A DNA stretch of 64,000 bases from Paraburkholderia polaris (GTDB lineage Bacteria > Pseudomonadota > Gammaproteobacteria > Burkholderiales > Burkholderiaceae). Positions 1-8,167 of the stretch are shown here, in pieces (within the stretch, counting starts at the first letter, position 1; each line of letters starts with the position of its first letter). Location of the stretch: NCBI RefSeq assembly GCF_012927345.1, contig NZ_JABBGJ010000050.1, positions 1 through 64,000 of the forward strand. Reading direction: 5' to 3'. The translations under genes and the position numbers were made by a program. The notes under the pieces were generated by a model. The model saw only the letters and a list, made by a program, of their open reading frames with translations. It was not told where the DNA came from and searched no databases.

Positions 1-298
1 TGACCGCGCGAGGCAAGCCCATCAACATCACGGTCGTGGCTATTGCCCGCGAACTGGCGGCGTTCATCTGGGACATCAGTCGACTGGCCATGGCGCTTGC
101 AATACCTCGCAGCAAACCGCCCGCGGCCTGTGTGTGATTTCCCGAACAACGGAAGGAGTTTCCTGAAGGCGGCGCAGCCCGGCATCCGAGCAACCCGCGA
201 TGGTATTACGCAACGGGCATCACCAACTTGCGGCGGAAGTTAGCGGCAGGCTCATGAGGCGGACCTCTGTAATGCGGTATCCAACCCGCGGATGTCAG
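1..298 (+). mobile_element. IS1111-type insertion sequence A1, right part, entering from the left edge
   Basis: Holds the last codons of a transposase (to 137) and the start of a long noncoding right end. The noncoding stretch 160-298 closely matches 2580-2735 of the complete element A2, including the shared words TTTCCTGAAGGCGGCG and GACCTCTGTAATGCGGTA. The match breaks at about 298, where element B is inserted, and resumes at 3578. The left end lies outside the window. Confidence 0.8.
3..137 (+). CDS. IS110-family transposase, C-terminal 44 residues (partial)
   Basis: Reads TARGKPINITVVAIARELAA and on to the TGA at 135-137. The parallel C-terminus of the complete transposase at 1424-2554 reads ARGKSPQVAIIALARELAGF, so this is the end of a related IS1111-type transposase whose start lies before the window. 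Because the element is cut by element B in its right end (298/299), the transposase may be intact upstream but the element should be immobile. Confidence 0.8.
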   Translation, partial: TARGKPINITVVAIARELAAFIWDISRLAMALAIPRSKPPAACV

Positions 299-1423
299 AT
301 CCTATGAGCGAGGCCCTCGACAAGCTGACGCCTAAAATCAGCTTGCTAAGGTTTGCTCAAAGGAGAACATCATGCGTACCGATCAGGCATACACAGGTAA
401 TGGTGACGTACCAGTGCTGGCAGTATCGCTGGAACTGGCGGCCGCCAAATGGAAAGTCGCGCTTCACGATGGCAGGCGCGAGAAGCCGGCCGTGCACACG
501 GTCGCACAGCCGCAGGCCGCGGCGCGTCTGCAGGCGGTGCTGGACCTGATCGAAACGGACAAGGAGAAGTGGTCGCTGCCGGCCGGCGTGCGCATCGTCG
601 TGAGCTACGAGGCCGGACAGGACGCATTCTGGATCTGTCGTGCGCTGCAGGCGCACGGCATCGAGTGCTACGTCGTCGATCCGGCCAGCATCCCCGTCGA
701 ACGTCACAGGCGGCGCGCGAAGACCGACCGGCTCGATGTCATCAAACTCGTGATCAACCTGCGCGCGTGGCTGCGCGGCGAGCGCGACCGCATGCACGTG
801 GTGCATGCGCCGTCACCGGAGGACGAGGCATCGCGCCACCTGATGCGCGAACGCGGGCAACTGCAGAAGGAAGTCCTGCAGCACCGCGACCGGATGCGCA
901 AGCTGCTGGCCACGCTCGGTTGCTGGGATGTGGTCGATCACCGGGCCTTTGCCGACCGGCTCGAGCGCGAAGAGGTGCGCTGCCACGACGGTGCGCCGTT
1001 ACCGCAGGAGATGCGTGAGCGGTTACTGCGCGAGTGCGAACGGCTGGCACTCGTCGAACAGCAACTTGCCGCGCTGGAGAAGACGCGACAGACAAACGTA
1101 CCAGCACCGGCGCGCCAGCGTTGCGCTGCGCTGGCGCGCCTGAAGGGGATTGGCGAAGTAGGCGCTTCGCGCCTTGCCCTCGAGCTGTTCTGGCGCGACT
1201 TCAACAACCGCCGCGAAGTCGGTGCGTGCGTCGGGCTGGTGCCGCAGCCCTACGACAGTGGCGAAAGTCAGGTCGACCAGGGCATCAGCAAGTCAGTATG
1301 ACTCCCGTCGCAGCAGGGCCGGCCGCCGTGGGGAAGTATGCGCGGGTTAGCATTGCTGTCAGAGCCGCATTGAGTGGGGACGGAGCCGCCACTCAACGGT
1401 TTGTTTCCGACACGGAGGCCAGC

Positions 1424-2554
1424 ATGGAAGACGATAGCACGTTGTACGTGGGACTCGACGTTCACAAGGACTCGATCACGGTCGCCTACTCGATCGGCAT
1501 GAGCGACGTGGAACTGCTCGGCAAGATCGGCACAACGCAGATCGAGATCGATCGCCTGTGCAAACGGCTGCAATCGAAGGCACGGCGCGTTCGCGTGGTC
1601 TATGAAGCGGGTCCCTGCGGGTACGGCCTGTATCGACGGCTTATCGCGAAGGGTTTCGATTGCATGGTGTGTGCGCCGTCGTTGATTCCGCAGAAACCAG
1701 GTGATCGTGTCAAGACGGACCGGCGTGACGCGATCAAATTGGTGCGCTCGCTGCGAGCCGGTGATCTCTCCGCAGTGCACGTGCCAACCGTAGAAGACGA
1801 GGCGTTTCGTGATCTCGCCAGGGCGTGGTCGTCCGCACGGGACGACCTGAAGCAGGCTCGGCAGCGACTGAAGTCTTTCCTGCTGTCGCACGGCGTACAG
1901 TACTCCGGCCGGGCGAACTGGGGCCCAGCCCACCGGCGCTGGTTGAGCACCCTTTCGTTCAGCAGTGCCTGGCAGCAACTGGCGTTCAACGAACACAGGC
2001 GTACCATCGAGGACCGGCTGGCGCAATGCGAACGGCTGGAAGTCGCGCTACGCGAGGCAGTTACCAGTTGGCGGTTCTATCCGGTCGTGCTGGCCTTGCA
2101 GGCCATGCGCGGCATCCAGTTCGTCTCGGCAGTTGGACTGGTGTCCGAAGTGGGCGATCTGTCGCGCTTTGAACACCCGCGGCAGTTGATGGCATGGTTG
2201 GGTGTCACGCCCTCCGAGCATTCGTCCGGCGACAAGAGACGTCAGGGCAGTATTACCAAAACCGGCAACAGTTATGCAAGAAAGCTGCTGGTCGAGTCAG
2301 CTTGGAGCTACCGGCATCCGGCGCGCGTGAGCATTGATATCCAGCGCCGGCACGAAGGTATCCCGAAGCAGATCATCGATCGCGCCTGGGATGCACAACT
2401 GCGACTGTGTCGCCGGTATCGCAAACTGGTGGCGCGAGGCAAGAGCCCCCAGGTTGCAATCATCGCGCTCGCTCGTGAACTGGCTGGCTTCATCTGGGAC
2501 ATCGGCCGGATGGGGATGACCCTGGCGCTACCGCAAGACGGTCAGCCTGCATAA
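1424..2554 (+). CDS. IS110-family (IS1111 group) transposase, intact
   Basis: 376 residues, the usual size. The start is ATG 1424, after GGAGGCC, because the product then begins MEDDSTLYVGLDVHKDSITV, the family's RuvC-like first strand with its catalytic Asp. Further marks are VVYEAGPCGYGLYR, VKTDRRDAIKLVRSL and the C-terminal serine-containing segment QGSITKTGNSYARKLLVESA. It catalyses element excision and insertion as a DEDD recombinase; in this family target choice is guided by an RNA made from the element's noncoding end. Nothing suggests inactivation. Confidence 0.9.
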   Translation: MEDDSTLYVGLDVHKDSITVAYSIGMSDVELLGKIGTTQIEIDRLCKRLQSKARRVRVVYEAGPCGYGLYRRLIAKGFDCMVCAPSLIPQKPGDRVKTDRRDAIKLVRSLRAGDLSAVHVPTVEDEAFRDLARAWSSARDDLKQARQRLKSFLLSHGVQYSGRANWGPAHRRWLSTLSFSSAWQQLAFNEHRRTIEDRLAQCERLEVALREAVTSWRFYPVVLALQAMRGIQFVSAVGLVSEVGDLSRFEHPRQLMAWLGVTPSEHSSGDKRRQGSITKTGNSYARKLLVESAWSYRHPARVSIDIQRRHEGIPKQIIDRAWDAQLRLCRRYRKLVARGKSPQVAIIALARELAGFIWDIGRMGMTLALPQDGQPA

Positions 2555-2844
2555 CGGATGCATGTAACCACCCGACAGCACACACACCTTGGAGAGTTTC
2601 CTGAAGGCGGCGTAGCCCGGTATTCGAGTAACCCGCGCCCCTGTTTGGCAACGGCATCAGCCGACTTGCGGAGCAAGAAAGCGGCAGGCTCATGACACGG
2701 ACCTCTGTAATGCGGTACCCAATCCGCGAATATCAGCATGATCCACCGTCGAGATTTACTGCTACGTCGCCTTCAGGAAATTCAAAAAACGCCTATGAAA
2801 AAAATCTGAAACCACCCTATTGACACGGAGAGTCATATCAACAG
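2555..2844 (+). ncRNA. Noncoding right end of A2, candidate bridge-RNA locus
   Basis: 290 bases between the transposase stop and the right end, with no coding signal. Sequence conservation with element A1 (138-298 plus 3578-3682) runs through most of it, although there is no reading frame, so it is under functional constraint. In the IS1111 group the target-guiding bridge RNA is known to come from the right-end noncoding region. RNA boundaries and fold were not determined here. Confidence 0.4.
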
Positions 2845-3440
2845 GGAAACCGGCGTGTGCGCGCGCTGCTGATCGAGATGGCGTGGACCTGGCTTCGCTA
2901 CCAGCCCGGCAGCGCATTAGCGAAATGGTTTGATCAGCGCACACAGGGTACGGGACCGAACCGACGTGCGCGACGGATAGCCATCGTCGCGGTCGCGCGA
3001 CGTCTTGCCATTGCGCTGTGGCGCTATCTGAAAGACGGAGTCATTCCCGAAGGCGCGCACCTTAAGTCAGCTTGAGTCCCTCTGGTTTCGCAGGAAGGAG
3101 GTAAAGGTTTGGCCAGGCAGTTACGCAGCAAACACGGTTGGAGTGAACATGCCCGTGATCACACTGGGTTGCTGAAGCAACCGAATACTTTCAGATGGGG
3201 CATGTTCCCGGGATTGATTCCGGCGTAACGCGCATGCAGGATAAGGCTGGTGACACGCCAGCGGATAGAAGGCGGTGAGATGCTGGTTCTTCTCACGAGC
3301 GCAAGGGCGGCTTCAGACCAAACACAAGGAGACACGTTATGAAAACTTCGCAAAAACGATCTTGAGAGAGTCCGGACATGAAGCATGACACGCACCGTAG
3401 CAACGGTTGCCTGGAGGGAGAACCTGTCTCGTGATGGTCA

Positions 3441-3510
3441 GCAGTTATCCACGGTCGGCCGGCGTCGTGGTCGAAACAGGGCGACCCGCCGGCCGACCGT
3501 GGATAACTGC
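3441..3510. repeat. 24-bp perfect inverted repeat with DnaA-box-like arms
   Basis: Arms 3441-3464 and 3487-3510 are exact reverse complements separated by 22 bases. Each arm contains TTATCCACG, one base from the DnaA box consensus TTATCCACA, in opposite orientations. Inside the loop GGTCG and CGACC can extend the hairpin. It lies in the noncoding tail of element B. It could be a small palindromic element captured by B, a structured RNA or a protein site. Confidence 0.75.
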
Positions 3511-3577
3511 CAGGCAGGCCGTCGGCCACAGTGCCAATTCAAGGAAAGCCCCTTGACAATCTGATGCTCATAGAAGT

Positions 3578-3682
3578 GTGATCCACCGTCGAGACTTACT
3601 GCTGCGCCGCCCTCAGGAAATTCATGCGTCGATGCAACCTGGAAACCAATTTCGCGATTGACACGCAAAGTCATATCAATAC
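3578..3682 (+). mobile_element. Right terminus of IS element A1, resumed after element B
   Basis: TGATCCACCGTCGAGA onwards matches 2739-2844 of A2 (shared CCTCAGGAAATTCA-like and TTGACAC words) and ends in AAGTCATATCAATAC, equivalent to the A2 right end GAGTCATATCAACAG. The right subterminal repeat is about 3670-3675, followed by 7 bases to the end at about 3682. It completes A1 from the left edge of the window. Confidence 0.75.
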
Positions 3683-3795
3683 CACCGAACCGCGCAGCTG
3701 ATGACGACAGCAGGGAAGCGGTGACCGTGATAAAGCGATTTAGTTTTCTTCATCACTTCATTCTACCGCCGCCTCCAGATCAACCTGACAGTGCC

Positions 3796-3849
3796 GTACT
3801 GTCACGTTATATGATGCCGCTCGCGCGACCTTTAATAACGTGACAGTAC
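3796..3849. repeat. 15-bp perfect inverted repeat, 24-bp spacer
   Basis: GTACTGTCACGTTAT at 3796-3810 is the exact reverse complement of 3835-3849. It lies in noncoding DNA just outside the IS nest. Function unknown: it could be a pair of operator sites, ends of a tiny mobile remnant, or a hairpin. A further ACAGTGCC just before the left arm partly repeats the motif. Confidence 0.65.
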
Positions 3850-3912
3850 TCTTCAGCTTACTCGTGATCGGTCATCAGTTTGTGTAGTCCGGCGACTCTA
3901 AGCAATTCAAAA

Positions 3913-3940
3913 AAACGGCGCTCTGTACGGAGCGCCGTTT
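3913..3940. terminator. Strong bidirectional hairpin terminator
   Basis: An 11-bp perfect stem (AAACGGCGCTC / GAGCGCCGTTT) with a 6-base loop, an A-run before it and T's at the 3' end. It works on paper in both directions and separates the IS nest from the LysR remnant. Confidence 0.8.
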
Positions 3941-3950
3941 GGCTTATCAT

Positions 3951-4130
3951 GATCCTTCGTTAGTCCGCGTACTTCCGAAAGAGGTCAATTTGTCCCGTGA
4001 CTGGTGGCTTGTCGTTCATCAAGATCTCGAAGGTGTTCCGCGCATCAGAGCGGCTATTGATTTCCTCGAAACGATCATGCTCCGCGATCAGCACGTGTTG
4101 TCAGGCCTGCCGGAAGCGTCTCAGTCATGA
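3951..4130 (+). pseudogene. LysR-type regulator, C-terminal fragment
   Basis: The translation DPSLVRVLPKEVNLSRDWWL followed by VVHQDLEGVPRIRAAIDFLE is the last effector-domain strand and helix of a LysR protein; compare WMAVHRDLRRLPQVQTVMNF in the intact LysR at 16923-17795. About 240 N-terminal residues, including the HTH, are missing, and the terminator hairpin sits where the gene should continue. It is dead and marks an old deletion next to the insertion sequences. Confidence 0.75.
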
Positions 4131-4225
4131 GGTCGAAAAAATGTGGACAGCATGGAATAAGTCACCATGTGCCGGTGTTTGCTCCATCAATGCCCATTCG
4201 GGTTTCTAACAGGAACAGCTTTCCA

Positions 4226-4702
4226 ATGCCTTACATGCTTAGTGCGATTACGCGCTTGACCGTAACCGCGTTTGCGTTGGCGGTGCTGAGCATACCTATT
4301 GCTGCATTCGCTGCCGGGCCAGCCGGCGCAAGCGCCGAAGAAGCACCGTTTCTATTGGAGAACGACAAAGCCATGACAACAATGATGGATGAGATGTCCA
4401 TCAAGCCCACAGGCGACGTCGATCACGATTTCGTCGCGATGATGGTGCCGCACCATCAGGGCGCGATTGACATGGCACAGGCCGAGCTGCGCTACGGTCA
4501 CAACGAACAGTTACGACGTATCGCGCAGGAAATCGTCGTAGAGCAGCAGCAGGAAATCATCGCCATGCGTCTCGCACTGGGACAGCCGCTGCCGTTGCCC
4601 GCACCTGCACCCGACCAGCAGCGCGGCCCGGATTCCAACCCCGCAAGCGCGTCCCCGATGTCCCATAACAACATGCAAATGAACATCCGCAAGGAACCGT
4701 GA
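4226..4702 (+). CDS. DUF305 family exported protein
   Basis: 158 residues. The start ATG 4226 is chosen because it gives a clean signal peptide (VTAFALAVLSIPIAAFA) and follows AGGAA by ten bases. The mature part carries the DUF305 core DHDFVAMMVPHHQGAIDMAQ and a following helix (RRIAQEIVVEQQQEI). The MMxPHHxxAIxMA motif is rich in Met and His, and the family is repeatedly linked with copper or other metals; its biochemical role is not settled. The tail is Pro/Ser/Met-rich. The stop codon shares bases with the start of the next gene, so the two are probably made and act together in the periplasm. Confidence 0.85.
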   Translation: MPYMLSAITRLTVTAFALAVLSIPIAAFAAGPAGASAEEAPFLLENDKAMTTMMDEMSIKPTGDVDHDFVAMMVPHHQGAIDMAQAELRYGHNEQLRRIAQEIVVEQQQEIIAMRLALGQPLPLPAPAPDQQRGPDSNPASASPMSHNNMQMNIRKEP

Positions 4703-6180
4703 TGAAAACCAAGTTCATTTTCGCTACCGCCCTCGCTGCCACTGTGCTCGCCGCTGCCCACGTCGTCTGGGCCGGGCAGGCCCCAGGTTCCCTGTCCGAT
4801 CCGGACATGCCGGTGAGCCACCACGACCGCGTCTATGCCGCCGAGCAATTTTCAAATACGGTGTCGGTGACTGATCCGGCCGACAACAAACTGGTCGGCG
4901 TGATTCGACTGGGCGATCCATCGCCGGGCAACTTCAGTCCGCTGTACAAGGGCCAGGTACTAGTGCACGGCATGGGTTATTCGCCGGACCACCGCACGCT
5001 CGCAGTCGTATCGATTGGGTCGAACTCAGTGACGTTCATCGACACCCAGACCAACGCCGTGAAGCACACGACGTACGTGGGACGCTCACCGCACGAGGCG
5101 TTCTTTACGCCCGATGGCAGCGAAGTGTGGGTGACGGTGCGCGGAGAAAACTATGTAGCGGTTCTCGACAGCAAGACCTACGAAGAAAAGACCCGCATCG
5201 TCGTCCCAGCAGGTCCGGGGATGCAGATCTTTTCGCCGGACGGCAAGTACGGTTACGTCTGCTCATCGTTTAACCCGGAGACCGAAGTGATCACGGTGGC
5301 CGACCATAAGATCGTCGGTGTGGTCAAGCAGGCGAGCCCCTTCTGCCCAGACCTCGCGGCCACGCCGGACGGCAAGCAGGTGTGGTTCACGCTAAAGGAC
5401 GTGGGCAAGACCCAAGTCTTCGACGCGCGTCCGCCATTTGCTTTGCTCAAGACTCTCGATACCGGTCCGATCACGAACCACGTGAACATCGTGCACAACG
5501 CTGGTGGCATGTTTGCTTACGTAACGGTCGGTGGCCTGAATCAGGTGAAGGTGTTCCGCACCGACGACTTCTCACAGGTCGCGACAATTCCCGTCGGCAA
5601 TCTGCCGCACGGCATCTGGCCTTCGGGCGACGGCAGCCGAGTCTATGTGGGCCTCGAAAACGCCGATGCGATGATTGCCATCGACACGCTGACCAACAAG
5701 GTGATAGCCACCGTGCCGATCGGCCAGGCGCCGCAGGCTGTCGCCTATGTACCGAACGCAGTGCCGGAAGGAGACGGCACGCAGAACGCGCAACCGCTCG
5801 GCGTGGCAGGACAGACCGTGCACCTGGCGATGATGCCGGCGGATGCGAGCAAGCCGGCGGACGCTGCCGGCGCGCCCACTACTGTTGCGTTGTTCGACCA
5901 GGGCCTGGTGCAGGTGCTGCAGGCCGCCGTCACTGGCCTTGCGCCAAAACAGCCGTACGTACTAGGTTTGTCGGACAGCCCCGACGGCGGCGGTAACGTG
6001 GACCCGCTTGCGAACTTCATGACCAATCCGGCGGGCGCTGCGATCGTCAATGCGATCGGCCAAATTCGGCAGCTAGTTACACCGGGCGCGAGCACGGCGG
6101 GCGACAAGCGTCGTTACCTCGTCATCGCCCCGCAAATGGCCGGAAAGCTAGGTGCACCGGTGCAAGTTCAGGCGCTGTAA
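4702..6180 (+). CDS. Exported YVTN-type beta-propeller protein, possible copper site
   Basis: 492 residues. ATG 4702 follows AAGGAA; a GTG at 4699 is also possible. A signal peptide (about residues 1-25) is followed by a seven-blade YVTN/YncE-like propeller to about residue 350 and a C-terminal domain rich in Ala/Pro (about 360-492) that I do not recognise. Histidines recur at equivalent blade positions in VHGMGYSPDHR, RSPHEAFFTPDG, NHVNIVHN and LPHGIWPSGDG (about residues 88, 131, 260, 303). This pattern resembles copper propellers such as nitrous oxide reductase and thiocyanate dehydrogenase, but it is also common in YVTN proteins with no known metal. It overlaps the DUF305 gene and lies 46 bases before the sigma54 regulator, so a link with the downstream cluster is plausible but unproven. 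Confidence 0.8.
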   Translation: MKTKFIFATALAATVLAAAHVVWAGQAPGSLSDPDMPVSHHDRVYAAEQFSNTVSVTDPADNKLVGVIRLGDPSPGNFSPLYKGQVLVHGMGYSPDHRTLAVVSIGSNSVTFIDTQTNAVKHTTYVGRSPHEAFFTPDGSEVWVTVRGENYVAVLDSKTYEEKTRIVVPAGPGMQIFSPDGKYGYVCSSFNPETEVITVADHKIVGVVKQASPFCPDLAATPDGKQVWFTLKDVGKTQVFDARPPFALLKTLDTGPITNHVNIVHNAGGMFAYVTVGGLNQVKVFRTDDFSQVATIPVGNLPHGIWPSGDGSRVYVGLENADAMIAIDTLTNKVIATVPIGQAPQAVAYVPNAVPEGDGTQNAQPLGVAGQTVHLAMMPADASKPADAAGAPTTVALFDQGLVQVLQAAVTGLAPKQPYVLGLSDSPDGGGNVDPLANFMTNPAGAAIVNAIGQIRQLVTPGASTAGDKRRYLVIAPQMAGKLGAPVQVQAL

Positions 6181-6226
6181 AGCGAGTCTATAGCCGCTGG
6201 GCAGGCAGTCTACTATCCGGCGGCGG

Positions 6227-7939
6227 ATGCCCGCGTTTCGCCTCGCTGACCTACTTCGCGATTCTGCAATAATTCGCGTTATGACGACCCATTGCGACGA
6301 GTTTCCGAAGATGCGAACCGATCAGGACTTCGGAGATACTGAGTCTCCCGCCTACTGGCGCGAGCACGAAATGCTCCTGCTGCAACAAGTGATGGCGCTG
6401 GTGGGCAAGAACCTGTCCCCGCTCCCCGCGCTGCGTGAAATGCTGCACCTGATGTCGGAATTGCTCGGCCTGAACCGGGGGCGGATCGTGCTAAGCGACG
6501 AAAACCGGCAATTCTGTCGAATTCGGCACGCGTACGGATTGACCAGGAATGAGATAGAGCGCGGCTGCTATGCGTTTGGTGAAGGCATTACCGGTCGCGT
6601 GATCCAGAATGGCCAGTTGGCGATCGTTCAGGATATCGACCAGGAACCATCGTTCCTGGCCCGCGCAGTGGAGCGCTCAAAACTTCCCCCCGGACCGGTG
6701 GCGTTTATCGCCCTCCCTATCTCGATCGACCGGGTCACGGTCGGCGTTCTTGCTTGTCACCGCATACGAAGACGCTCGCGCGCGATCGCCGACGACCTGA
6801 CCCTCCTGCGCATTCTCGCCACGCTAATCGGGCAACTGCTGCAACTCGAAACACGTTTGCAGGAAAAGACCCAGGCGCTCGAACAGCAGAATGCGGCTTT
6901 GGCGCGCGCGCTGGAATCGGCAACCGCTCGCTACGGAATCATAGGGACTTCGCCCAGGTTATTGAGCGCTATCTCCGAGCTCGAACGGGTATCGGATTCG
7001 GCCGCGAGCGTGCTGTTGCTCGGAGAGTCGGGAACCGGCAAGGAGCTTTTCGCGCGTGCCCTGCATCTTGCAAGCCCGCGACGTGACAAGGCATTCATCA
7101 AGATCAACTGCGCGGCCATACCCGATGCCCTGTTCGAATCGGAACTGTTCGGCTATGAACGCGGCGCATTCACCGGTGCGGCCACCATGCGCGCCGGATG
7201 GTTCGAGCAAGCGGATGCGGGAACCATCTTTCTCGATGAAATCGGCGAGTTGCCGCTGACGATGCAAACCAAGCTGCTGCGCACCCTGCAGGAGGGCACG
7301 ATGACGCGACTCGGCGGCAAGCGGGAAATTCGCATCGATGTCCGCCTGGTCGCAGCCACCAACCGCGATCTTCAGGCCGAGGTCGCGAGGGGCGCGTTCA
7401 GGCAGGACCTCTACTATCGGCTCAATGTCATTCCCATTCATCTGCCTTCGCTGGCGGAGCGCCGCGACGACATACGTGCGCTGGCGCTGCATTTCATCAG
7501 TCATGCCAACCAGGTCAATCAACGCAACGTCAACCTGACTGCAAGCGCCCTTGATCGCCTCCAGCAACATTCGTGGCCCGGGAATATCCGTGAACTGGCG
7601 AACGTGATCGAGCGGATCGTGTTGCTGGCCGACCGGCCGATTCTGGACGCGGCGGGCGTTGAACGTTTCCTTCCCGATGAAAGGGCGGCGTCGCTGGCGC
7701 CGCAACCGGTCGATACCCCGGACGTCCAGGATCACGCGAGCGTCCTGGCCGCCAACATGCGGCGGGCAACCCTGCTGCCCATGCGTCCCTATGAGCGTGT
7801 GGGGTCGCACTCCGCCGACGCGCTGCGCGAGACGCTTCGACAGTGCGCCGGGAATAAGTCGCGCGCCGCGCAGATGCTTGGGATGACGGTGCGGCAGTTC
7901 AACTACCGGTGGCAAAAGCTGGGCCTGGCAAACGTCTAG
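6227..7939 (+). CDS. Sigma54-dependent transcriptional activator (GAF-AAA+-Fis)
   Basis: 570 residues with NifA/NorR-like layout. A GAF sensor domain spans about 60-200, a short coiled coil (LQEKTQALEQQNAALARALE) follows, then the AAA+ domain with Walker A GESGTGKE near 266, the sigma54-contact loop GAFTGA near 313 and Walker B TIFLDEIGEL, and a C-terminal Fis-type HTH (SRAAQMLGMTVRQFNYRWQK). No start has a clear ribosome site; ATG 6281 or 6311 could replace 6227. The -24/-12 promoter at 8080 and the palindrome at 7963 lie just downstream, so this protein almost certainly activates the OsmC operon. The ligand of its GAF domain is unknown. Confidence 0.92.
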   Translation: MPAFRLADLLRDSAIIRVMTTHCDEFPKMRTDQDFGDTESPAYWREHEMLLLQQVMALVGKNLSPLPALREMLHLMSELLGLNRGRIVLSDENRQFCRIRHAYGLTRNEIERGCYAFGEGITGRVIQNGQLAIVQDIDQEPSFLARAVERSKLPPGPVAFIALPISIDRVTVGVLACHRIRRRSRAIADDLTLLRILATLIGQLLQLETRLQEKTQALEQQNAALARALESATARYGIIGTSPRLLSAISELERVSDSAASVLLLGESGTGKELFARALHLASPRRDKAFIKINCAAIPDALFESELFGYERGAFTGAATMRAGWFEQADAGTIFLDEIGELPLTMQTKLLRTLQEGTMTRLGGKREIRIDVRLVAATNRDLQAEVARGAFRQDLYYRLNVIPIHLPSLAERRDDIRALALHFISHANQVNQRNVNLTASALDRLQQHSWPGNIRELANVIERIVLLADRPILDAAGVERFLPDERAASLAPQPVDTPDVQDHASVLAANMRRATLLPMRPYERVGSHSADALRETLRQCAGNKSRAAQMLGMTVRQFNYRWQKLGLANV

Positions 7940-7962
7940 CCGTTGTACATGCCATTGTCGAC

Positions 7963-7983
7963 ATTGTTTACATTGTAAACAAT
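7963..7983. promoter_or_regulatory. Candidate upstream activator site for the sigma54 regulator
   Basis: A perfect 9-bp inverted repeat, ATTGTTTAC-ATT-GTAAACAAT, about 100 bases upstream of the -24 element at 8080. Partial copies (ACATTGT) precede it. Position and symmetry fit the enhancer site of an NtrC-class activator; binding by the 6227-7939 product is inferred. Confidence 0.65.
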
Positions 7984-8079
7984 GGAGTCACCGTCTTTTT
8001 GTTCGCGTTTCATCAATTCAATTGTCTCTGATCCTTGAAGGCCTTATGCATAAAGGCTTTCATCGAATACATGGAAGAC

Positions 8080-8095
8080 TGGCACACCTATTGCT
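8080..8095 (+). promoter_or_regulatory. Sigma54 (-24/-12) promoter of the OsmC operon
   Basis: TGGCACACCTATTGCT matches the consensus TGGCAC-N5-TTGCW exactly, with GG at 8081-8082 and GC at 8093-8094 in correct spacing. It lies 72 bases before the OsmC start and reads toward it. Confidence 0.85.
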
Positions 8096-8167
8096 TTAGA
8101 GGTTACGCCGACGCACTAGTCGTACGGCGCGCTGTTATTCAGCGACTTTTTCCATCAGGAGCCAGCC

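Larger units (their letters stand above)
1296..2844 (+). mobile_element. Complete IS1111-type insertion sequence A2 inside the transposase of B
   Basis: The ends come from reconstructing the interrupted host codons: TCA|GGA is split into TCA at 1293-1295 and GGA at 2845-2847. The element carries perfect 8-bp subterminal inverted repeats, TATGACTC at 1297-1304 and GAGTCATA at 2830-2837, with 1 outer base on the left and 7 on the right. No target duplication is needed, as usual for IS110-family elements. At 1549 bp, with one full transposase gene and a 290-base noncoding right end, it looks intact and possibly active. Its relative A1 is the outermost element of the same nest. Confidence 0.85.
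372..3075 (+). pseudogene. IS110-family transposase of element B, split by insertion of A2
   Basis: The 5' part (372-1295) encodes 308 residues, starting at ATG after an AAAGGAGAA ribosome site. It has the IS110 features EAGQDAFWICRAL, the AKTDRLDVIKLV motif and a C-terminal helix-hairpin region (LKGIGEVGASRLALE). It stops at TGA 1299-1301 only because element A2 begins at 1296. The remaining 76 residues resume in frame at 2845 with GNRRVRALLIEMAWTWLRYQ. Joined, SKS|GNRRVR restores the conserved transposase motif, and the gene would encode 384 residues. As it stands it is inactive. A downstream GTG (2857) could start only a meaningless fragment. Confidence 0.85.
299..3577 (+). mobile_element. 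IS1111-type insertion sequence B, inserted in A1 and itself interrupted by A2
   Basis: The ends are defined by where homology to A1/A2 stops (298) and restarts (3578). Just inside are perfect 8-bp subterminal inverted repeats, CTATGAGC at 302-309 and GCTCATAG at 3565-3572, with about 3 and 5 flanking bases; such asymmetric subterminal repeats are typical of the IS1111 group. Without the A2 insert the element is about 1.73 kb. Its transposase (372-1295 plus 2845-3075) is split by A2. Roughly 500 bases of noncoding DNA (3076-3577) follow the gene, which is long for the group, and they contain the large palindrome at 3441-3510. Exact end bases are uncertain by a few nucleotides. Confidence 0.75.

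Noticed and set aside
6959..7915. Long minus-strand frame opposite the sigma54 regulator
   Set aside because: No recognisable product; the plus strand carries complete AAA+ motifs.
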